DNA from: Helochares maculicollis
Taxonomy: Eukaryota > Arthropoda > Insecta > Coleoptera > Hydrophilidae
Assembly: GCA_033557835.1 (NCBI GenBank)
Contig: JAWQRO010000237.1
Span: 1-47,183, forward strand
DNA length: 47,183 nucleotides
Reading direction: 5' to 3'
Every line of letters starts with the position of its first letter. Positions within the stretch are counted from its first letter, which is position 1. Positions 1-11,379 of this stretch are shown here, piece by piece. Below the pieces are notes generated by a model. It was given only the letters and a program-made list of their open reading frames with translations, did no database searches and was not told the origin of the DNA. A program made the translations under genes and the position numbers.

Positions 1-914
1 TGGTCGTCCAGTTGAAGTTGATGACGTCCTAATCAAAGCAATAATCGATTCGAATCGTCACAGTACAACACGTGAGATTGCAGAGAAGCTTCATGTATCA
101 CATACATGCATTGAAAATCACTTAAAACAACATGGCTATGTTCAAAAACTCGATACATGGGTTCCTCACGAACTGAAAGAAACGCATTTAACGCAACGCA
201 TTCACAGCTGCGATTTGCTAAAGAAACGTAATGAAAATGATCCATTTTTAAAACGACTGATAACTGGCGATGAAAAATGGGTTGTTTACAACAATATCAA
301 GAGGAAAAGATCATGGAGCAGGTCAGGTGAACCAACTCAATCAACATCAAAAGCTGATATTCATCAAAAGAAGGTTTTGTTATCCGTTTGGTGGAATCAC
401 AAAAGAATTGTCTATTTTGAACTCTTAGCACCCAACCTAACGATCAATTCTGATGTCTACATTGAACAACTAACGAAATGAAACAATGCAGTTGAAGAAA
501 AGCGACCCGAATTGACAAATCGAAAAGTGTTGTATTCCATCATGACAATGCAAGGCCACACACATCTTTGGTCACTCGGCAAAAATGATTGGAGCTTGGT
601 TGGAATGTTTTGCCACATCCACCATATATTCCTGATCTTGCTCCATCTGATTACTTTTTGTTTCGATCTTTACAAAACTCCTTGAATGGTAAAAAATTCA
701 ATAATGATGATGGTGTCAAATCGTACCTGATTCAATTTTTTGCTAATAAAAACCAGAAGTTTTATGAACGTGGGATTATGATGCTGCCTGAAAGATGGCA
801 AAAGGTCGTTGATCAAAATGGGTAATACATTACAAAATAAAGTTATTTAGCTCCATGAAAAAATTGTCTTTGTTTTCTAAAAAAAAATCCGCAATTACTT
901 AGTTGCCAATCCAA
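1..914 (+). mobile_element. mariner element, 5' end outside the window, inactive
   Basis: This is the 3' portion of a Tc1/mariner DNA transposon. Its right end reads TCCGCAATTACTTAGTTGCC, then AATCCAA, followed by TA at 915-916. That is the reverse complement of the TTGGGTTGGCAACTAAGTAA-type terminal repeat of mellifera-like mariners, with one difference (ATTGG for GTTGG). The left inverted repeat and the transposase N-terminus lie beyond position 1. The transposase inside is broken (separate entry), so the copy cannot move by itself. The subfamily assignment is from memory of the repeat. Confidence 0.9.
2..825 (+). pseudogene. mariner transposase pseudogene (DD34D)
   Basis: The transposase would cut and rejoin DNA at the mariner ends. 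Reading starts inside the second helix-turn-helix (GRPVEVDDVLIKAI, then STTREIAEKLHVS) and continues through WVPHEL, a mariner signature. The first catalytic Asp is in TGDEKW, near 262-279. The second is in HHDNARPH, with the Asp codon at 544. The third is in APSDYFLF, with the Asp codon at 649, exactly 34 residues later as expected of mariner. The frame is broken by a TGA at 479-481, a frameshift at about 522-537 and a TGA at 586-588. It ends in RWQKVVDQNG and TAA at 823-825. Any short open frame here is debris, not a gene. Confidence 0.9.
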
Positions 915-2811
915 TATTTTGGATCTATACAAATTTTCGAAGCTACTGTGCTCTCATCATAGTTAATGTAGCTGCCCAGTAGGATTTTGGAACTAATAAT
1001 TCCATACCAAATATTGGTATTGGTCCTGAATAATGCATTTGGTTCTAGTTTGGACATTATTTAGTGTCCAGAAGTCCAGAACGATCATTAATGATTCTTC
1101 TTGATAGAATAGGATAAGCAAGTCCTCTCAATTATTCTTGGCAGCCAGTCTATCTTTCACTGTGACTAAGTTTGTCTGTCATATTCCAACTCCACAGTAA
1201 TATCTCCCACTCTGCCAAGCTCTAGCATCTTCCAGACTCTTACAAATCTTTTCGTATATAACTTGTGTAAGGTATAGCCTTAAAACCTGAGCAGGTTAAT
1301 ATTTCTAGAATAATTTTGGCATTTCAGGATTTTCACAGTCGTTGATGTAATCTTCAACTTCGATCCGACGGTGCTAACACCACTGCATCACTTACGATTT
1401 GTTACGATGATTCGTCACCCTTACTCTAAGACAGTCCCATGGACCACTCACAGTACCCAGAACGTTATCTTCCTTCCACTAGGCTCAAGTGTAAAATGGG
1501 CATTTCTTTGCATCCTCTTTAAAACAGAAAAATCTCCCTTACTCTTAGATTTATTTAAGTAAAACGAACACTGGGGAATACGTGAAGTGAAACACTCAAG
1601 GAAGTATATAATCATTTATTTCTATTAATTTTTTCAATACATGTCAGTTAGGTAAATGCAATTTTTGTAAACAATTTAAACACCAACTTTTCATATAAAA
1701 TATCTAAAAATCATAATGAAACGTAAAAACATCAACAAATAAATAGTTACGTAATAGTATCAAATATCATATCCACGTGCGCGGAACGCACGACGAGAGA
1801 GTGACAGAGAAAAAGAGAAGAATCAGCTATAAACTAACAATTCAAAATTCTCCTGCATTTTGAGCAACACAGCAAGCAGCTTTTTGCAGTCAACTATAAA
1901 CCATAAAAAAATTTATAATTTTAGACCGATCATCAGATATCGTTTATTTCGTCATTTTCTTTTAGACTCTAAACTTACTCTCACTTGAATTTTATCAATA
2001 AATAAATATTTTTTATATTCTTGTTTATATTAATTAGCCTATTTACTATTTTTAGTTTTCTATCTGATCAATTAAATTAGTATTTTTTTTATTATTTAAA
2101 CATTTTTTCATCATCCAGTTTCTTTTGAATATATTATACTAAAAGACATTAAGCAGCCCTATTAAGAAAGTCCTGACTTTTCCTCAATTGCAAAAAAGTT
2201 AGGACTTCCGTAACTCCGCACGAATGACTTTTCTTCCTTAAATTTGGTCAATAACACTTAAAAACTATTACAATAATACTTTGGTAATGGAATCTCATAT
2301 ATTTGGCAACAATGACTACTATACTTATAGAGTTTTTAATTTTTCACATCGCTTTTTTAAAGAAAAAATACTACACCGTTCCGTGGAACACGCCACGAAA
2401 CCTCTATTTTAAATTTCCTTTTTGTTGTTACTTATTTAATAATATATTAAATATATAAATACCTATATAAAATAATCTAATACACATTTACAAATACTGT
2501 TTTGGTTTTCTGTTTAAAATTATTTTTAGCGACTACAAATTTAAGTTGTTCTGCCTCAATTTTTGTTTGTGTGTTTATTTGTAGGTTTCTTCACGGTTAT
2601 TATAACCTACCAAGGTTTAGCCTCATATAACACAGAAGAGGCGAGCAAGCTCTTGCTTAAAATATATCTGTTACCAAGATATCTTGTTGCCAAGAAATTC
2701 TTAGCGTTACATTTTTGATATGGTAACATTTTCTGCCTGGCATTGGGGAGTCGTTGCTTGATTGCAATTTCCATGACATATTTTCACCAGAATGTGTACC
2801 TATTCGTTTGG
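915..2811. other. noncoding stretch, probably including the 3' UTR of the 2812-6020 gene
   Basis: I find no convincing coding region on either strand. The part nearest 2812 lies directly after the stop codon of the minus-strand gene, so some of it is probably its 3' UTR. Several TTTATT motifs (AATAAA on the minus strand) occur between 1600 and 2500, but I cannot choose one. The part from about 1020 to 1560 is less AT-rich but has no recognisable protein match. Confidence 0.5.
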
Positions 2812-5800
2812 TCAGACGTTCATGGCATAGAACAGGGGTTTTGGATTTGTCGGGGGTGGGTTGATGGGTGAGGTAGGTGACGTCATGGTGCTTGTACTCT
2901 GAGCCAAAACAGCTGAGTCTTGCGGAGAGACGCTTGCCGCTCCTTCAGGTACTCCTCGTTCAATGAACCTAGGTTTCGTTGGAGAGTTCGGAATGGAATC
3001 TTTTTGCCCACCGTAATCACTTGGTCTATAACCATTTAACATCTGTACACTGTGCTGGCTCTCACTGTCCGTTAATGAAATGCTATCAGCTGGGGGGTAC
3101 CTAGGTCCTGCTGCTGGAAAGCTGTGCCTGTTCACTTTGCTTACGTATTCACCTCCTTGCCATACCACACCGTTGTGGGACGCTATTGGGCCTATCATGG
3201 GTCTGTACCTGGCATTGGGGTAGTAGTTGCAGGTAGAGATAGTGGCTGCTGGAGTTTGTGTTGATCTGGCAGTCGAAAATTGACCTGGTAATGGACTTTC
3301 ACTACGGGAAGTCATTAAATGGTTAGGACCTGAGTAGGGGATCCGAGCTTTCTGAAGCATCTGGGCACTGGAGTACAGGTGTTCGTCCATCGGCTGAGCC
3401 ATCCTCGGCTGATTATGGTAGATGGGGTCTATGAATCTCTTGTTAATTTGGTTTTGATTTGTAACTCTCGCATAGCATGGGTCAGTAGTCGTAGTGTAGT
3501 ATGGGTTAGGAGATTGATAACCATCGATGGAGTTATAGGGTATATAAACCATAGTTTGGTGGTAGTTCTTGGAAATTTCTAAAGGCGGAGGCGACTGCGG
3601 TCGTCCGTTCCTGTTTTGCCTGGGTAATGACTGATAGTACTCACTGCAGCCACCACCAACCCTCACAACGGTTCCGTAATGGTTAATATTAGTTCTGTAC
3701 GAAACCTCTCTGGTGCACCTTTGGTTTGCGCAATTTTGATAAATGCTCTCTTCTACAAGAGAAGTAGGCCGATAAGCTTGCTGCTGCGTGTAGTTTCGAG
3801 ATTCCATCCTCGCCTTCATTTCTTCAGTCACGTTAGCGTATTGATATGGCATATTTTGATTAATGTTTCGAAGTTTGGCATTATCGACCCCTGGCAAGCC
3901 TGTTTCTGAATAGTATGGCCACGAGACAGGATTTGGTGCTGTTCTAGGAGGAGTGTTATTGGGAGGTTGAAGTTGATTCTGGATCTGCTGGAGAATTTCA
4001 TTTGTTGTGCCGAATCTTGGTTTAATGCCTCGCACACTTGGCCGTTTATTGAATCCATAATCATCATGTTCATCGTCTTCCTCATTGGTATCCGGCTGAT
4101 ATTTCTTTTTGATCCTCTCTATTCGGCTTGCGTCTTGCTGTACAAACATTGCCAATTCATCTCCTGATTCTGAAGCAGACGGTGTGCCTGCTAAGACATC
4201 AGGAGCGATTCGTTTGCTTTCTTCTTCCTCGTTCTTCAGACCTTCATCTATATCTTCTAAGCTGTACTCCGTTCCTACAGAGCTGGCCATTGATATTCGT
4301 TCGCCTGGATGAGTATTCATGTGGTAATAATAGTCATCGGATGTCGCAGTTCCTCCAACGCAGGCCGTAAGGGGAGCTAGGGTCGACAAGAATTGTTTTC
4401 GCGGCTCTCCACTGTTCACTTTAGCAACTGGGGGATGCGGCTCTAGGAACTCCTGGGGGCCACCGAGGTCGGGGGCGTGACCGAGCGGTAGTTTGGCACC
4501 TTCATTGATGAGATTATTTTGGATGTCGGGTTTATCCCTTTTGGCAAATAGATCTGTTATTTTCTTGTATGTGGAAGACACCGATGAAGAGTTGGAGCTC
4601 GCTGTCGATGATGATGACGGGGAGAAGCTTTTGTCTTGGGTTCTGCTGATTTGGGGCTGGTTGACGATTCCTTGTACTTCTGGGGAGTTGCGAGCTTCTT
4701 CTCCTGGAGGGCTTACCCTGGAAATGTAGTTTCATAAGTATATGTTGGGGGAATTATACAAGTGAAAAGTTTTGATTTTTCGGAGACTCAAAACAATCTT
4801 ATTTTTAAAAGTATCACCCTGAATTTAAGGGTAAATTTTATACATGTTATAGCGAAAATTTAATATGCGAGGTAAGCAGCCCAATTTCGATGGATTCACT
4901 CTGTTAAGCGTTGTTTTTTGTTCTCAGTTTTAAAGAGTAACCAAGCGACAGAATAATGCATGCATTTGATATCTGTGAATGTTAACGTATGTCCAGTAAA
5001 TGAATATAAACTTTTTCTACTTGATTTTTGGTACTGATCTGGGCAACTACAAATTCAAATGTAATAAACTCAATTTTGTGTACTTAATAAAATATTACCA
5101 AACCTTTATCGAGTTTTCAGAATATCAATAATTTGTCTTTCATTCTGTTTCAATATTTAACGTTCCTTCAGAGTGATAGTATATGTGAGAGCAATTCTGC
5201 GGTCGCCTATTTACTCTGAATGAGGATGAAGCATCGAGGGATGTACGTATAAAGATCAAACGCAAAAGTTTCAAGAGGGCAGATAAATATTTAGAGAGTC
5301 CTGAATGATTAAAAGGGATCTCCGTTTTTTGGCTACTTCGTTGGTATTTCGCTATTTTGAATGCAACATCTGAAGTGCTATAATTAAAAAAGAATCGATG
5401 TTAAAGTGGAATTGAACTCACCTGGCTGGAATTTCAGACTCCGACTCCACATTATCATCGACATCACACGTGAGCTGCTTAATTCGTTCAACTAGAGAGT
5501 TATCAGTCTTTTGCACTTGCTTCCTAGTCTTAGGTTCATATCGTATCAACGACCTCCTCAACGTATTCCTTTCTATGGCCCGCTTTATCGATTCATCAGT
5601 CTCGCCACTTTGGATTATCTGCGGTAACTTGGACCGTTTCGCCTCCTCAAATGCCCTTAACGATTCCGCGGTCACCAAGTATTGCTGTACGGATTCTTCG
5701 TCACCGGGTTTGGCAACAAGAGGTTTCGTACAAGGAAACAACTGGCGAACCGCCGAATTTGGTTTTAAGCTATTATTAGATATTAAAACATGGTTGCCAA

Positions 5801-6020
5801 GCTTAAAGGTCAGCATCATTTCTGTGGCTTCTGGAGAAACGGAATTGTTGCAGGCGTCGGTAGCTTTCACCTCCAGGCTGTCTTCTTGCTTGTGAGCTTC
5901 CGAAGAAGGTTTGTCCGGAGCTCCGTCGCAGCTATCTCTCTTGTCACCGTCAGATTCGATGAAGCGAACCGATCTTTTACTGCCGCCCTCTTCATCCGAG
6001 GTTGCGCTGGACTCGGCATT
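2812..6020 (-). CDS. unrecognised Tyr/Pro/Ser-rich disordered protein, 3' two exons
   Basis: I do not recognise this protein. Two exons are supported: 5422-6020 and 2812-4717. The acceptor at 6020 (TTCATTCCAG then AATGCCGAG) is phase 0. The donor after 5422 (CCAG then GTGAGT) leaves AG, and the acceptor at 4717 supplies G, restoring one Arg codon and an open frame to TGA at 2812-2814. The visible part is 834 aa. It opens acidic (SSATSDEEGG, then KRSVRFIE). A compact, probably helical block follows (ESLRAFEEAKRSKLPQI, then RNTLRRSLIRYEPK). About 600 residues rich in Tyr, Pro, Ser, Asn and Gln come next, with no membrane segment. The last residues, AMNV, could be a class II PDZ ligand (inference). 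Upstream exons and the start codon were not found between 6020 and 15016. The joining of these two exons is secure; the function is unknown. Confidence 0.8.
4718..5421 (-). other. last intron of the 2812-6020 gene
   Basis: This 704-bp intron has a consensus donor (GTGAGT, 5421 downward) and an acceptor ending TTTCCAG at 4718. It is AT-rich, and I see no coding sequence or repeat in it. Confidence 0.75.
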
Positions 6021-6479
6021 CTGGAATGAAGAACAACATCTTATTAATTTCGTTTTCCAATACTTTATGTAAAATAAGTGCTATCACTTATTATAGACAT
6101 TTGAAAATTGGTATGCAAATTCTCCTCTAAAAGCAACGTAGCTCCGCTAAATATTTTTCCACAAGTCATCAATAATTTTCAAATTTAGTCTATGACTAAT
6201 TTTGTAGCATATCCACTTTTTCGAAATAATATAAAAAATAGTTTTACATTTCCGCATTAAGTTCATTTTTACCAGTTTTGGTATGTTATCTCTGCCTGTG
6301 TGTACATGTAAACACGATACCGTTTGAGATAGAGCTATGAAATTTAGTAAAAGGCTGTTATCGCCGCACCACCTTACCAGGAATGTGGGACAACCGGAAG
6401 TGTCTGATTACGTGCAAAGTTTTGGCATTTTTTTACGTAAACTAATGCCAACAGCATAGCTTCTTGTAACAACAAGTGG
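6021..6479. other. noncoding, upstream intron of the 2812-6020 gene
   Basis: The stretch begins with the polypyrimidine tract and AG acceptor of the exon ending at 6020, so at least the left end is intronic. I see no coding segment or repeat before the palindromic cluster. Confidence 0.5.
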
Positions 6480-8890
6480 AGTCATTATAGTATATGATAC
6501 AAGGTCTTAGTTAAAACTCTTAACAGCGGAATAATTCTAGATGTTAAAAACTTAGGTTGACACTCTTAATTGAACAGCGAACTTTGACGCGGCTCCGCCG
6601 GAGGCGCAGCTTACACGTCTTACAGATGTTGACTTTCTGAATTAATCATATTTTTATGTCGAGATTCGATTGGAGTCCATGGAGTAAACGAATAAATAAA
6701 ATCAGTATTATTCTAGAACAGTTTTGCAAATGATATAACGAGTACTAATTTTATTGGCTACAGATTATTATAGAAGGAACCTCAACTCTTGATGTTAAAA
6801 GCTTAGGTTGACGCTTTTAATTGAAGAGCGAAGCTCGAACCGGCTGCGCCGAAGGCGCAGCTTTAACGTTTTATAGGTGTTAGGTGTTACTTTCTAGATT
6901 AAGCGTAGTTTTGCATCGAGATTCGATTATAGTTCCGAATTCAAAAGAATAATCAAAATTAAAATGAGTTGAGGATCCTTCTATAATAATCTGTAGATAA
7001 CAAAATTAGTAATTGTTAAATCATTTGAAAAACTGTTGTAGGATAGCAAGCAAATCTCGACATATAAATATGGTTAAACCAAAAAATTAACAACTTCAAA
7101 CCATGTAAGCTGCGCCTTTGGCGCAGCCGATTCGAGCTTCGCTCTTCAATTAAGAGCGTCAACCTAAGATTTTAACATTCAGAAGCGTTTTGCTAATAAA
7201 AGTACCAACCTTTTATAAAATTAGTCTTAAATATTTATATGAACAACAGCATGGCTTCATGTATTAATAAATTGAGTCGTTATGGGATATAATAAATGGT
7301 CTTAGTTAACTCTATTAGTAACAAAATGTTACTGGAACCTAAGTTGACGCTCTTAAGCGGAATATTTCTGGTTGTTAAGAGCTTAGGTTGACGCTTTTAA
7401 TTGAAGAGCGAAGCTCGAACAGGCTGCGCCGAAGGCGCATCTTATACGTTTTATAGGTATTAGGAAATAACGTTACTTTCTAGATTAAGCGTAGTTTTGC
7501 ATCGAGATTCGATTGTAGTTCCGAATTCAAAAGAATAATCAAAATAAAATTGAGTTGAGGATCCTTCTACAGTAATCTGTAGCTAATAAAATTAGTAATT
7601 GATAAATCTTTTGAAAAACAGTTCTAGAATAGTACTGAACTAACATTGATTTTGTTTCTTCGTTTGCTTCATGAACTCCAATCGAACCTCGACTAAAAAA
7701 TATAATTAATCCAGAAAGTTAACATCTTCAAAAGGAGTAAGCTGCGCTTTCGGCGCAGCCGTTTCGAGCTCTGCTCTTCAGTTAAGAGCGTCACTTTGAA
7801 CTTCTAACATCCAGAAGAATTTTTCTACAAAAAGTCTCAGTAAACCTTTAATTAAAATAAATTAAAATAATTGCATGCACTACAGCATTGGTATAGGTAT
7901 TAACAAACTGTGTCATTATGGAATATAACAAAATGTCTTAGTTGACTCTTTTTGTAACTAAGTAAGAATGTTAGTGGAAGCTTCGGATGATGCTCTGAAT
8001 AGCGGAATGTTTCTGAGCGTTAAAAGCTTAGCTTAGCGCTTTTAATTGAAGAACAAAGCTCGAATCAGCTGCGCCGAAAGCGCAGCTTACACATTTCACA
8101 ATGTTAGAAAATATCTTTACTGACTAGATTAGGCGTAGTTTTGCATCAAAATTCGATTGTATTTCACGATTCAAACGAATAATAAAAACCAGATTGAATG
8201 GAGGATCCTGCTATAATAATCTATAGCTGACAAAATTAGTACTCCTTAAATCATTTGAAAAACTGTTGTAGAATAGACGCTCTTAATAGCATAATATTTT
8301 TAGATGTTAAAAGCTGAGGTTGACGCTTTTAATTGAAGAGCGAAGCTCGAAAAGGCGCAGATTATACGTTTTAGAGTGATAAAAGATAGCTGTACTTTTT
8401 AGATTAAGCGCAGCTTTGCATCAAAATTCGATTGTAGTTCACAAATCGAAAGAATAATCAAAATTAAATTGAGTTGAGGATCCTTCTATAATAACCTGAA
8501 GCTAGCAAAATTAGTAATTGTTAAATAATTTGAAAAACTGTTCTCGAATAGTACTGAACGAAGTTTGATTTTGTTTCCACTTTTAAATCAGGGACTACAA
8601 GCAAATCTCGACATATAAATATAATTAATCCAAAAAGTTATGATCTTCAAAGCGTGTAAGCTGCGCCTTCGGCGCAGCCGATTCGAGCTTCGCTCTTCAT
8701 TTAAGAGCGTCAACCTAACCTTCTAAAATCTAGAAACATTTTGTTACTAAAAGTCTCAGCAAACTTTTAATTAAATTAGTTTAAAGGTGTTGTGTAAACA
8801 ACAGTGTTCCTTCAGGTATTAACAAATTGAGTCGTTATGGAATATAATAAAAAGTCTTAGTTGACTCTCTTAGTGACAGAATGTCCTTTT
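6480..8890. repeat. cluster of diverged palindromic repeats with paired hairpins
   Basis: A module occurs in both orientations. Forward, it is CTTAGGTTGACGCT, a 7-bp stem hairpin (CGCTCTTAATTGAAGAGCG form), then GCTGCGCCGAAGGCGCAGC, an 8-bp perfect stem with a 3-nt loop. Forward copies of the module are near 6551, 6802, 7381, 8024 and 8312. Reverse copies are near 7105-7172, 7738-7800 and 8655-8722. GC-hairpin copies are at 6592-6610 (altered), 6843-6861, 7109-7127, 7423-7441, 7741-7759, 8068-8086 and 8660-8678; the one near 8352 is partly deleted. The spacer at 6656-6790 is the reverse complement of the spacer at 6900-7070. A boundary sequence (GTCGTTATGGAATATAATAA-like) recurs near 6480, 7274, 7913 and 8832, so units repeat at irregular 640-920 bp intervals. 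No ORF is present. The best fit is nested or tandem copies of a non-autonomous long-inverted-repeat element, or a satellite derived from one. Confidence 0.85.
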
Positions 8891-9660
8891 CAAGATTTAC
8901 CTTATTTTTATATCAACAGTCGATTGGAATTCACAGTTTCAAAAAATAAAGGCAACCGGATTGAGTAGAATATTATACCTGTTTTTGAGATAAGTTGAAA
9001 GTACGACCACGCTAGCAATTGTTTATTATGAATAATCATAATTTTATGACAAAATTCGATAGTAGTGAGCTAGTCAAAATGATAAATACAATCATATGGA
9101 GGAAGCTACTGCCGTTAGTTTGCTTGTAATTTATTATTACATTTTTTAGGAAATGTGAAGTCACTCCATATTTTTTAAAAGTACAAGTTCAATTGAAACG
9201 TAAGTGCAAAGTTTATGTACTCATACGAGAAAAGTAAAGCTACCGGTGTTCCAATAAAGTCGAAATTGAATACATATAAGAATTTTATGGCATTTCATTT
9301 CGTTACAAAATTGCATTCAAATATGTCTTTTACAGACACAAGTTTACTTAAAAACGTTCTCAATTATTGAAACCAAATGGTAGGAGTTTCTCTGACAGTT
9401 GATGCCAACAGCAATATTTCGTGTTTTTAGCACTGAAGTGTTTTCAAGTACCTACTAAAGTAAACGTAGATGTTTCCAACAGGTGACCAATTGTCGATAC
9501 ATAAAATTGAGCGTTTATGAAACACTGTCGAGGAAGAAAAGTGTTTCTTTAAACTGTACTTGTCACTACAATGCTTTCAGACCGTTGAAGACCGGTTAAT
9601 GCAAAATGGGATACTCCAGTTTGTTCGCTAGAAGTAATCGATGAAATATAAAAAAACAAC
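8891..9660. other. noncoding, no recognised content
   Basis: AT-rich sequence with no coding segment that I can support. It could include the decayed 5' half of the mariner relic that follows, but I see no transposase motif here. Confidence 0.4.
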
Positions 9661-9910
9661 TGGAAACAGCGCATCATTTTTCATTACGACCTGCCAGCTT
9701 TCGGACAGCACGTCGAGCTATTGGCGTGAAGGGTAAAATATCGAATTAATGTCTCATTGACCATATTCACCTGATTTATTACCTCTTTTTGTTTTGTCAT
9801 TCCCACCAGAGACAAAGCGTTTCAAGAAATGTCTAAACGGATAGAGTGGCGAATTGGAGAGAATATTCCAAAACTCTTTTAATATTTGTGAAGTCAGCAA
9901 CCCTCCTGGA
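9661..9910 (+). mobile_element. heavily decayed mariner-like transposase relic
   Basis: Two fragments in different plus-strand frames match the catalytic region of mariner transposases. The first reads FHYDLPAFGQHVELLA, with the Asp codon at 9688-9690, and corresponds to the FHxDNAPxH block around the second catalytic Asp. The second starts near 9743 and reads ELMSH, a stop, PYSPDLLPLF, then FPPETKRFKKCLNG, which corresponds to the block before and after the third Asp. The third Asp itself is lost. The two fragments are out of frame with each other. I cannot find terminal repeats, so the boundaries are only those of the recognisable protein. It is older than either other mariner copy here. 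Confidence 0.65.
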
Positions 9911-11379
9911 TATATCGGTCAATAGCTTTATTTAAATTAAATATTTTATATATTTTAAATATATACAAAAAAAAACTAAGATGATCCTCAGGATATATTC
10001 CAAGCACTTAAATTACATGTACCACAAATGCTTCAATTCATAATGCAAATTTACTAGTTTTTCTTGCCTCGACCATTTATATGGAAAGAAAATAAATAAC
10101 AAGAGATATATTTCTCTGAAGTTTTAGGCGTAAAGAAGGTAAGGGGGATAAATTTTCGAAATGTCAAGCAGGATTATGTAAAGCTTAAGCGTTGCCCTTA
10201 TCAGAAAGGAGGCGAACTGTAGAAGACACGAAAATACGTAAACATTGATTATGAGTGAGCCGTTCGAAGGGCGAAGGGAGTATTGCGTAATATTTTAGCA
10301 CGTGCCCACCTTAGATTATATTGATTTTGGAAAAATGCGTCTGAAATTTTCAAGATAAATGGTTTGGACGTAAATGTTTCTCCCATCAAAATTATTATTC
10401 TTAGGTGACATTTTCTGGCGGCGACACTTCAAAGTTACACCCGAGCTGATTAATAGTGAAAATCTGCCCGGAAAGACAAGAAAAAACTTTGCAAACTCGG
10501 TGTAAGTTTGAAGTCTCCATAGTAGTTAACTAGATTACATCAACTTATTCATCGCACGAATTTCCGCCTTGGTATTTAAAATCCATTTGCCTGCCTTCGC
10601 TTTCAATTTCTTACACTAATACATCATGTATTGTATGACCACGTTCAAAGTAACATTCGAGAGCGTTTCCGATTCAGGGAAAATCGTATGATTATGAAGC
10701 TCTCCTGTTACCCCTTTCTACCAGCAGTAGGGCTTGGGCGGTTGAGAGCCCCGTCCCATATTGCCCAGGTAATGGTCAACGGATAAACGAAGCCATGGTG
10801 AGAGAATCAAATCGGATTTCACGTGGGCTGCTAAATGTACTACGTGCATTATAGATGATGACATTCATCAGGGGCGAGCGTGGGAGCAAAAACGAGATAC
10901 ATATTCACTGTCATAGCCAGTTGCATTACCCTAGATAAACACTCGTCGGACGAAATGTGTTTGCGGAGGGCAAAATCTAGTTGGGCCGTAGTTGACAAAA
11001 GAGAAGCGCAAAATATTTGTCGCTTAGTCGGCTCTGAATGAACGGGCGAAACAAAAGCCAAACGATTGTGTAAGTTGAAAGTAATGTCGGTTCAGCGTTT
11101 GATGGAGGTTTGCGTTTGTTAAAATTGAATGAACCTTACACCCTGTTGAAATCGGCAGAGTTATTTCGTGAAAAATTTACTTGATAAGATTGGGATATCG
11201 GGTTCAGTTGCATAAAATTTTAGCGACGTTTTGCCATGGTTTAGTAATAGAGGTTTTATTGAGCATGCCTCTCTTCGCTCTTCAATTGATTTGTTTAAAA
11301 GATCGCAGGATACCATGTTTGGGAGCAAACAATGTCTAATTGATGGCTATTTTCTATGCAGACGTTAAAGAAAATATTA
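9911..11379. other. noncoding, with a less AT-rich patch at 10650-11100
   Basis: I find no coding region I can support. The stretch from about 10650 to 11100 has visibly more G and C than its surroundings. A 70-codon minus-strand open frame at 10849-11061 resembles nothing known to me. The patch might be a promoter or untranslated first exon of the minus-strand gene at 2812-6020, but this is only a guess from composition. CTTCGCTCTTCAATT near 11274-11290 is a stray fragment of the palindromic repeat module. Confidence 0.4.

Noticed and set aside
215..481. Open frame that could be called a transposase or a SETMAR-like gene
   Set aside because: It is one fragment of a mariner transposase with further stops and a frameshift downstream; listed as a pseudogene.
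1775..1800. Small hairpin around GTGCGCGGAACGCAC
   Set aside because: Isolated short stem with no conserved context; not enough to call an RNA or regulatory element.
3379..4370. Several plus-strand open frames of 66-80 codons
   Set aside because: They are antisense shadows of the minus-strand exon 2812-4717, which has a frame-matched splice junction.
5470..6029. 141-codon and 79-codon plus-strand frames
   Set aside because: They lie antisense to exon 5422-6020, whose minus-strand reading joins in phase to the next exon.
6480..8890. CRISPR-like array
   Set aside because: Repeats occur in both orientations with long, related spacers in a eukaryotic genome; not the layout of a CRISPR array.
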